A stretch of DNA of 64,000 nucleotides, taken from contig CAJPKC010000003.1 of NCBI GenBank assembly GCA_905370255.1, positions 25,805 through 89,804 of the forward strand, in the 5' to 3' direction. Position numbers and translations under genes: made by a program. The notes below the pieces were generated by a model. The model saw only the letters and a list, made by a program, of their open reading frames with translations, was not told where the DNA came from and ran no database searches. Position 1 is the first letter of the stretch, and the number at the start of each line of letters is the position of its first letter. This document shows positions 58,319-64,000 of this stretch, piece by piece. This stretch comes from Streptococcus oralis (GTDB lineage: Bacteria > Bacillota > Bacilli > Lactobacillales > Streptococcaceae).

Positions 58319-60010
58319 TTAGAGCTCGAACTCGTCATCGATCTCATGAGCGGGTTTTTGTGTGAATTTCGTTTTCGATTTCGTGGGCGATTTTTTGACA
58401 CGATTCTCTTCAAAGAGCGCATTGAAGATGTCTTGTCCGTCCTTCGATAACGAACCGATTTTGACCATACCGTCGAATGTGTCTTGATCGAAGTAGAGCA
58501 CGGTGTCTAGTGAGACAGTCAGTGCAGAATTGCCTGACGGATCTTTCTCATCCGTACTTTGCGAGCAAGGCATTGCGACGAGTTGACCATTATTTTCCAG
58601 GACAAGAATCGGTTGAATGTGACCGTCTTGTTCTTTTTTAATAGGGTTTTCTTTCGATATATCCTCTCTGTTTGGTACGTATGCCATAATAATGTCAAAT
58701 TGCTTCGGCACCGTATTTTCCACTTGAGATTCGTGCTGATGTTCTATCACGGGTTCCTCGACAGAAACTTCTTTATAGAAATTCTTAGAAAAGTCACTAT
58801 TCAGCATTTCTTTAAAGGACTCGATCTTGACTTCGGCGTATTTCTTGCAAGGAGCGTCTGATGCGAGGATTCGCGATTTCAACTCGTCAAGATCCTGAAG
58901 AAGTCCCGCCATGTTGATTTCAAACGGTTCAAATCCATGTTGGTTGAGAAATTCGATGGCTTCTGTACGCTTCAAACCACTGACGATAGAATTATCGGAG
59001 CTGTTTAGAAAAGAGCTGAAGTCATCAATATCATCTTGCAAGTATTCGCCGACGATGTATCTCTCTTCCATGGTTTCGTTCCAGAGCATTGGAAGTGTTC
59101 GCCCAAAGTCTAGGTTGACGAGGCGACTTTTCTGTGTTTCGGTGTCATATGCGAATACGAAGTTCGACGGATTGTTCAGTCGGTCTTGATTTCCTACAAG
59201 CATGTCGAAAGCGGCTTGTTGTACGAGGAAGCCCCGAGTTGTTTCGCCATCGATGTTCGTATTGAGGAATGCTTTTTGGAGGTTCGCAATCCGTTTTTCG
59301 GTGTTGACATCGTACATGTTCTCGGCATAGTCCGCGACAGTCATGGTCGTATGCTTGTCAATCTTACGGTCAACGGCTAAGACGTGTTCTTCTTCGTTTT
59401 CGCGTAAGAAGTTCTTAGAAATTGTTCCTGTCACTTTTTTGCCGTCGAGTTCGAACTCACGCCACTCATAAAGAACATTATTCAGTTGGTTCGCGTTCGT
59501 GATATTCTTCAGAAGCGCTGATGTAATCGCTTCCGAAACGGACGAGTATTGAGCATTAAAGTCATTCTTCCACGTGCCGTTAACGTCAGGCGATAAATCG
59601 TCTAGCTTAACGAAGTATGCTTCACCGTCTATCTGGATATTGTCCTTATGCTGAAGACCGTTGATATTTGTATTACCGAAGGTGTCAGGCAAGATGATCG
59701 TATCCGTGTTTTTCGGTGACGATGATTCTTTAATGGCTTTCTCACTGTGGTTAATTGCAAGATTTTGTTGCATAGGTGCATGGAATCCATTCTCTTGGAT
59801 ATCTTGCAATAGTTCCGCAAGTGATTGATTGGTTTGTTGGAATTCATTCAGACGTTTCTCGATTCCTTTGTAGTTGCGCTCGTCAGGTGTCAGGATTACG
59901 TGAGAGGCTAACTCATCGGGACTTGCAAGTAAACGTGCAGTTTGATTCTTGTGGTTGATCTCGAAGGTGAGGACTTCTTGACCGGATATATTAAAGCGTA
60001 ACGTTTCCAT
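58319..60010 (-). CDS. HipA/CtkA-like kinase with C-terminal extension
   Basis: 563 residues from METLRFNISG (ATG 60010, AAAAAGGAAATCGAAAAT upstream). Residues ~265-300 show the HipA-type catalytic loop FDMLVGNQDRLNNPSNFVF and the metal site LVNLDFGRTLP. An N-terminal ~130-residue region is unassigned. A C-terminal part (IQPILVLENNGQLVAMPCSQ) faintly recalls PemK/MazF-like barrels, which is only a suggestion. There is no HipB-like partner, so it is not a simple toxin-antitoxin pair. The nine-repeat CRISPR-like array lies directly upstream with no terminator between. Confidence 0.7.
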   Translation of the reverse strand: METLRFNISGQEVLTFEINHKNQTARLLASPDELASHVILTPDERNYKGIEKRLNEFQQTNQSLAELLQDIQENGFHAPMQQNLAINHSEKAIKESSSPKNTDTIILPDTFGNTNINGLQHKDNIQIDGEAYFVKLDDLSPDVNGTWKNDFNAQYSSVSEAITSALLKNITNANQLNNVLYEWREFELDGKKVTGTISKNFLRENEEEHVLAVDRKIDKHTTMTVADYAENMYDVNTEKRIANLQKAFLNTNIDGETTRGFLVQQAAFDMLVGNQDRLNNPSNFVFAYDTETQKSRLVNLDFGRTLPMLWNETMEERYIVGEYLQDDIDDFSSFLNSSDNSIVSGLKRTEAIEFLNQHGFEPFEINMAGLLQDLDELKSRILASDAPCKKYAEVKIESFKEMLNSDFSKNFYKEVSVEEPVIEHQHESQVENTVPKQFDIIMAYVPNREDISKENPIKKEQDGHIQPILVLENNGQLVAMPCSQSTDEKDPSGNSALTVSLDTVLYFDQDTFDGMVKIGSLSKDGQDIFNALFEENRVKKSPTKSKTKFTQKPAHEIDDEFEL

Positions 60011-60054
60011 ATTTTCGATTTCCTTTTTCTTTTTTGTTGTTTGTTCTTTGCGAT

Positions 60055-60717
60055 ATTTCGATCCGCGCACCTTCGGAGAGGTGAGAGGTGCGATGTACTA
60101 ACATGTAACATCATAGATGCTTGTGTTTGGCGATTTCGATCCGCGCACGTTTTTAGGCGTGCGATCGCAACCATAATCGCTTTAATAGCTTTTTTCTGAT
60201 TTCGATCCGCGCTCCTGTGATAGGAGCGTGAACATCCGATTAGACAGGTTATTCTTTTATTATTTTGATCCGCGCACGTTTGATGACGTGCGATATGCTT
60301 GTATTGTTGCATCATCTAATGCTTTTGACATTTCAACCCACACACCTGTAGAGGTGCGACTTTGTTGGGCAATATATATCTAGACGATTATAATATTTCG
60401 ATCCGCGCAAACGGCGTTCTGCCGAATGCGATGTTAGTCAATTGTAACAGTAAGAGCTATTAGAGAATTTCAATCCACGCACCCGTGAAGAGTGCGATAT
60501 AATGTTACCGCGTAATTAGTCAGACGACCCCATTTCAATCCGCGCACGTTCTGTGATGTGCGATAGCTAATAAATGGATGATGCGCTATGTGTTATTTAG
60601 ATCCGCGCAGACAGCATTTCGCTGAATGCGACGACTTAAAAGCTTAAGTCGTAAGTCTAGCCTACGTCGCTCTCGGCTGCCTTAAAAACGATTATAATTG
60701 CGACTTCGTTTATAATT
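60055..60717 (-). CRISPR. Cas-less type I-C-like CRISPR array, nine diverged repeats
   Basis: Read on the minus strand from the conserved leader (60717-60640) there are nine repeats, whose handles end at 60595, 60532, 60467, 60395, 60330, 60262, 60199, 60133 and 60055. Spacing is 63, 65, 72, 65, 68, 63, 66 and 78. Nearly all end in G(C/T)G-GATYGAAAT or close variants. The stems differ but pair: CGCTCCT/AGGAGCG, CGCACGT/ACGTGCG, CGCACCT/AGGTGTG, CGCACTC/GGGTGCG. Two repeats are the long form. The repeat at 60467 (GCACTCTTCACGGGTGCGTG, then GATTGAAAT) is close to common I-C repeats. No cas genes in the window. Confidence 0.85.
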
Positions 60718-60753
60718 ATATTTTTATGTATTCATGGTTGTGGATGAATTAGA

Positions 60754-61092
60754 TTATCGCAAGTGCTCAAAGCGGAGGTGCACCGCGATGTGATCTGCGT
60801 AGCCGTAACGCTCGATGTCACGTTGTAAGCGATATTCAATGTAGTGTTCAGCTATTTGAGTATATCCCGCAGATAGCAAGCGTTGTTCGACTTGGGATTG
60901 CACCATGCTGATTGTAACAACGTCTAGCTCTAGTTCTTCGAGGTCGAGTGTGACCTTGCGAGTGACTTCGGCGAGATGGCCGCGCATTTCGTCTGTTAAG
61001 AAAAAGACAGAGTTGGCTGCTTTTAAGAGAGCTTGATAGATTTTATCGGGTTCGTAGTCGACACGACTACCATTACGTTTGATAATTTGCAT
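60754..61092 (-). CDS. Stand-alone ATP-cone protein
   Basis: 112 residues. IIKRNGSRVDYEPDKIYQAL and later VSQVEQRLL-type helices match the ATP-cone regulatory domain found at the N-terminus of ribonucleotide reductases and in NrdR. NrdR's zinc finger and any reductase domain are absent. As a free domain it could sense ATP/dATP or act on the host reductase or nrd regulation. RBS AGAAAGGCATTTAC. Confidence 0.8.
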   Translation of the reverse strand: MQIIKRNGSRVDYEPDKIYQALLKAANSVFFLTDEMRGHLAEVTRKVTLDLEELELDVVTISMVQSQVEQRLLSAGYTQIAEHYIEYRLQRDIERYGYADHIAVHLRFEHLR

Positions 61093-61216
61093 GTAAATGC
61101 CTTTCTATTTGAATTTGCACATGACGCGCCTATGCGATTATTATAGCAGTTTCTGGATGTTTTGCATAGTGATTTTTACAACGATTTGGCTATAGGTTGA
61201 TAGGCGCGAGGTTGCG

Positions 61217-62158
61217 CTATTGCTCATACGATTGAGCTGTTTTGATTGCTTTTTTAATAGTTGCTTTCGATAACTTATATTTATCAATAAGTTGTTCGAT
61301 GGATAGACCGTCGAGATGATCGTTTAAAATAGTCAAATACCGTTCTCTTGTTTCGGCTTTACGTTTATCTACTGCGAAGTCATGTGTTTTTAAGAAGTCA
61401 TCTAGCCATTTAGACGCTTGACCGAATGTTTTTGGTTGTGGTTTATCACATTCATAAAATGTACAAATAGCGTCGATGTATTCTAATTGTCTTTCTGACG
61501 GTTCACGTGTAGCACGACTTTTTCTAATAACTGATTTGTTAGTATTTGGTTTATGATGGATAATGTTACCGTTAATGTGTAATTCACATTCTTCTGAAGC
61601 TAACATTTCTAACACTTTCATGACGAACTGAGCGGATATGAGTTCTGTAACATCTCGACCCTCAGTTGCGAAATCGTCATCGATTTCTTTAATTGGATAA
61701 TCGTAATTGTTCGGATCTTTGATAGGTGTATGGAAGCTATATTTTCCGATTACATAATAAAGAAAATATAGATTGTTTTCCATATCGGTTTCGTAATCGT
61801 AGAACCAAACTTCTCGATCATAATCGTGATCGTAGTAGCAATTCTCCCAGACAATGTTTCGATCGTCTTGTTCGTCATAATCGTCTTCGTAGTCGTAGAC
61901 ACGGATGCGCACGTACCCTGCGAATTGTTTGTGAATGCAAACAGGTTCGAAGAATGATAAGAGTTGGTCTTTGTAGCTGTAATAGCGATCCATATCTTCA
62001 CGTTGACTATTTCCATGATAGTAGCTGTGTCTGTAAGCATATGCTTTGTCGCGGAAGTTTTTAGCACGTTTGTTGACGGAATATAGACAATCACCAATCA
62101 TGTCTTCGGTGATGATATGGTTTTTTAGATTTTGCGTATATTCTTTTGGCGTTTTCAT
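61217..62158 (-). CDS. Hypothetical protein with C-terminal helix-turn-helix
   Basis: 313 residues from MKTPKEYTQNLKNHI. An acidic, Tyr-rich middle (RVYDYEDDYDEQDDRN, YYDHDYDREVWFYDYETDME) and a C-terminal sigma-like HTH (LSIEQLIDKYKLSKATIKKA, ~285-304). The ~230-270 region (PSERQLEYIDAICTFYECDK) resembles the small helical domain with PTxxQ repeats common in phage proteins. Probably DNA-binding; target unknown. Confidence 0.6.
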   Translation of the reverse strand: MKTPKEYTQNLKNHIITEDMIGDCLYSVNKRAKNFRDKAYAYRHSYYHGNSQREDMDRYYSYKDQLLSFFEPVCIHKQFAGYVRIRVYDYEDDYDEQDDRNIVWENCYYDHDYDREVWFYDYETDMENNLYFLYYVIGKYSFHTPIKDPNNYDYPIKEIDDDFATEGRDVTELISAQFVMKVLEMLASEECELHINGNIIHHKPNTNKSVIRKSRATREPSERQLEYIDAICTFYECDKPQPKTFGQASKWLDDFLKTHDFAVDKRKAETRERYLTILNDHLDGLSIEQLIDKYKLSKATIKKAIKTAQSYEQ

Positions 62159-62181
62159 TTTTGTTCTTTCTATTGATAGAG

Positions 62182-62210
62182 AAAAAGTTACCACGATTGT
62201 GATAACTTTT
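62182..62210 (-). terminator. Terminator of the surface-protein remnant
   Basis: Minus-strand AAAAGTTATCAC/GTGGTAACTTTT followed by T. Confidence 0.7.
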
Positions 62211-62225
62211 AATCTGTCTTAGTAA

Positions 62226-62334
62226 TTATTCAGCTTTTTTGCGGATTCCTACTGCGAAAAGTCCAGTGAGAAGACCGAGAATGTTTAGAGCACTAGCCGA
62301 TGTGCTAGTTTTAGGCTCATCCTTCTTAGGCTGC
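62226..62334 (-). pseudogene. C-terminal remnant of a surface protein
   Basis: The frame reads QPKKDEPKTSTSASALNILG, a hydrophobic stretch LLTGLFAVG and the tail IRKKAE, a wall-anchor domain without a proper LPXTG. It is cut off upstream by the tnpB element. The PKKDEP start matches the repeats of the gene at 63738-64000. Confidence 0.65.
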
Positions 62335-62339
62335 TACAT

Positions 62340-62531
62340 AAAACATAATAAACTATATATTTTATGAACCTTTCAAATAAATTTTAAAAGATTTCCTGCT
62401 TCATCCCGTTCGATTTTGTTAAAAACGTTAATACTTGAGACTCAAATATCTTCGTTTAAAACTACTTTCGTTTATGTAACGATCCACAGGCTTAACGTCC
62501 CGTGTAGCCCACGGTAGTGACTTGTGTTTTG
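62340..62531 (-). ncRNA. Probable omega-RNA / right-end RNA of the tnpB element
   Basis: On the minus strand, directly after the tnpB stop, the sequence has CTACCGTGGGCTACACGGGACG (hairpin) and GGGATGAAGCAGGAA, the conserved scaffold-like end of TnpB guide RNAs. The guide would be read from the flank beyond about 62335. Confidence 0.6.
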
Positions 62532-63710
62532 TTAAACTGTTGTCAAGACAGTGTAATCGACGCATTTCTCTAAATTGATCGCCGCGTTTTCGTCACGATT
62601 ATGAACAACGTGACAGTCAGGACATTCCCAACTACGGTCTTTCAATTTAAGATTTACGTTTTTATATCCACAATTAGAACATAGTTTACTTGATGGATAG
62701 AAACGCGGTGTTAAACGCAATTCGATTCCCAATTTTTCACATTGTTGTTGTAGAAAAACGCGAGACATATACCATTGCGCTTGAGAAATTGCCTTTGATA
62801 GATGTTTATTTTTCATCAAACCTTTTACATTTAGGTCTTCAATCACGATAAAACTTGGTTTTCGTTTTAAAATAGATTTAAGAGCTTTTCGATTGTAATC
62901 AGTTCGAATCCGAGATAAACGTTCATAAAGTTTATTTACGATTAATTGTTGTTTTCGAAGATTTTTACATTCATGCAAAGGACGTATCCATTCAAATGAT
63001 TTTAACTGTCCTTTTTTAGCACCACTTTTGTAATAAACCTTGTTTGTCATGTTACTTTCATAACGACGTGACAAAGAACGTTGTTCTCTACGCAACTTCT
63101 TTTCAAGCTTACGAACTTTTTTAGATTTATTGATCGACCGAATGGTTTGATCTTTTGTGATAAATTGATCTTTTAAACCAAAGTCAATTCCGATTCCTTC
63201 ACCAGACGTGGCGATACGTTCGTCGGTTTCGGTTTTAGATAAACATGAAATATAATAACGTCCGTTTTTAACGGAAACGGTTACAGATGAAATATCTTTT
63301 GGAATATAACCAAATTCTTTTAAACGCACCCACTTCAACGTTGGTAGAAAAATGCGATGTCTTTCAACTTTGATTCCTTGTGTTAGATAAAAACTGTTAT
63401 ATTTCGATTTTTTCTTAAATTTAGGTTTTCCTTTGTCGCCTTTTAAATAAGCCCAAACCGCATCGTTTGCGTTCATAATAGCTTGTTTTAAGGCTTTACT
63501 CGAAACTGTTTTTAACCAACTAGGAATTGTCGGATCATGATTAATCATTTTAGAATAATCATAGCCTGAGATAATTGATTCATTTTTATCTAAACGTTTA
63601 AAATTGAAAGCAATATATTGGTTATAAATATAACGAACATTACCGCACGTTTGATGAATTAGTTTAATTTGATCTTTTGTCGGATAAATTTCCGTTTTGT
63701 AGGCTTTCAT
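62532..63710 (-). CDS. tnpB: TnpB RNA-guided nuclease
   Basis: 392 residues, full length. RuvC carboxylates: Asp in GIGIDFGLKD (~175), Glu in IVIEDLNVKG (~290) and Asp in HNRDENAAIN (~370), with the zinc ribbon CSNCGYKN and CPDCHVVH. All key residues are present, so it is probably active. TnpB uses an RNA from its own 3' end to cut DNA next to a TAM. RBS AAAAAGGATATCGGTTCAG. Confidence 0.9.
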   Translation of the reverse strand: MKAYKTEIYPTKDQIKLIHQTCGNVRYIYNQYIAFNFKRLDKNESIISGYDYSKMINHDPTIPSWLKTVSSKALKQAIMNANDAVWAYLKGDKGKPKFKKKSKYNSFYLTQGIKVERHRIFLPTLKWVRLKEFGYIPKDISSVTVSVKNGRYYISCLSKTETDERIATSGEGIGIDFGLKDQFITKDQTIRSINKSKKVRKLEKKLRREQRSLSRRYESNMTNKVYYKSGAKKGQLKSFEWIRPLHECKNLRKQQLIVNKLYERLSRIRTDYNRKALKSILKRKPSFIVIEDLNVKGLMKNKHLSKAISQAQWYMSRVFLQQQCEKLGIELRLTPRFYPSSKLCSNCGYKNVNLKLKDRSWECPDCHVVHNRDENAAINLEKCVDYTVLTTV

Positions 63711-63737
63711 CTGAACCGATATCCTTTTTATAATTAT

Positions 63738-64000
63738 TTAATTTTTCTTTTTATGGATAAATGTTAGAGTTGATAATAACATTAATCCAATTAGACTGAA
63801 CACACTGTTTGATGTACCGGTGTTTGGCAATTGTTTCTTTTCAGGTCGAACCTCTTGCGCGTTATTGTGTGTTTTAGGTTCGTCCTTCTTAGGTTCGTCC
63901 TTCTTAGGTTCGTCCTTCTTAGGTTCGTCCTTCTTAGGTTCGTCCTTCTTAGGTTCGTCCTTCTTAGGTTCGTCCTTCTTAGGTTCGTCCTTCTTAGGTT
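63738..64000 (-). CDS. LPNTG surface protein, C-terminal part (runs off the window)
   Basis: Only the last ~87 residues are in view. A run of at least eight EPKKD units (15-bp repeat, from about 63880 to the edge) is followed by KTHNNAQEVRPEKKQLPNTG, a hydrophobic segment (FSLIGLMLLSTLTFI) and HKKKN. A standard sortase signal, here complete. Confidence 0.85.
   Translation of the reverse strand, partial: PKKDEPKKDEPKKDEPKKDEPKKDEPKKDEPKKDEPKKDEPKTHNNAQEVRPEKKQLPNTGTSNSVFSLIGLMLLSTLTFIHKKKN
63880..64000 (-). repeat. 15-bp tandem repeats encoding EPKKD
   Basis: Identical units TTCTTAGGTTCGTCC on the plus strand, continuing past the window edge. Near-perfect identity implies recent expansion. 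Confidence 0.9.

Larger units (their letters stand above)
62335..63737 (-). mobile_element. IS200/IS605-family element carrying only tnpB
   Basis: tnpB plus ~190 bp of 3' noncoding sequence with the typical right-end signature CGGGATGAAGCAGGAAATC. No tnpA lies within. The element lies between two surface-gene 3' ends, both with EPKKD-type sequence, suggesting insertion into a repeated surface-gene cluster. Exact ends are approximate because these elements lack terminal inverted repeats. Confidence 0.75.

Noticed and set aside
59908..60315. 135-codon minus-strand frame across the CRISPR-like array
   Set aside because: It runs through repeats and spacers (repeated RxSxx with CADRN units) and has no RBS; the array explains it.
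60501..60531. Spacer matching the structured RNA region (AATTACGCGG)
   Set aside because: Only 10 identical bases; expected by chance in 64 kb.

Overview
The window reads as part of a large extrachromosomal element (megaplasmid or phage-plasmid) of a low-GC Gram-positive host, most likely an oral Streptococcus or a close relative. The signs are strong AAAGGAG or AGAAAGGA ribosome binding sites, textbook sigma-A promoters (TTGACA, 17 bp, TATAAT), lipoproteins, and sortase-anchored surface proteins (LPKTS, LPKTG, LPNTG) with MucBP-like repeats. Most genes are small and unrecognised, packed in long minus-strand operons. The recognisable ones are phage or plasmid type: three SF3 primase-helicases, a PcfJ-like protein, RNase H, uracil-DNA glycosylase, DHFR, a lone ATP-cone protein, an RNA-repair kinase-phosphatase-ligase and a HipA-like kinase. 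A giant element of the kind reported from oral streptococci ('Inocle') is possible but cannot be decided here. No tRNA, rRNA or cas gene was recognised.

Layout. 1-1870: GC-rich structured noncoding RNA region with five copies of a covarying hairpin. 1874-10087: minus-strand cassettes of small genes, each separated by a terminator plus a second short hairpin. 10142-17280: replication region with two primase-helicases, three iteron types and three copies of a 300-bp structured repeat. 17286-25037 and 25617-38337: two long minus-strand operons carrying 13 paralogues with a shared IEKTMSPxQL-type motif, next to a MoxR ATPase and a metallopeptidase-like/VWA protein, plus Ung and a DHFR/NADAR-like fusion. 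38413-47263: two plus-strand giant surface proteins. 47451-50322: an unknown protein, a mini-CRISPR array and an SF2 helicase. 50369-52812: third replication module. 53479-58164: small genes and the RNA-repair enzyme. 58319-60717: HipA-like gene behind a nine-repeat CRISPR-like array. 60754-64000: ATP-cone protein, HTH protein, a solo tnpB insertion and remnants of surface-protein genes.

The most interesting system is a dispersed, cas-less CRISPR set. Six loci carry the same ~115-bp transcribed leader ending in a type I-C-like repeat (hairpin followed by GTGGATTGAAAT or GCGGATCGAAAT). Four have one guide followed by a hairpin or terminator, one has three repeats and one has nine. Within arrays the hairpin stems differ from repeat to repeat but remain base-paired, while the 3' handle is kept. 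Two guides match genes on this same element imperfectly: the 3' end of primase 3 (24 consecutive identical bases) and the gene beside the three-repeat array. In both alignments the base triplet just 5' of the protospacer is TTC, the known type I-C PAM, and the mismatches fall in the seed. The simplest reading is that the element borrows a host type I-C system to attack related elements while sparing itself; RNA anti-CRISPR activity is the main alternative.
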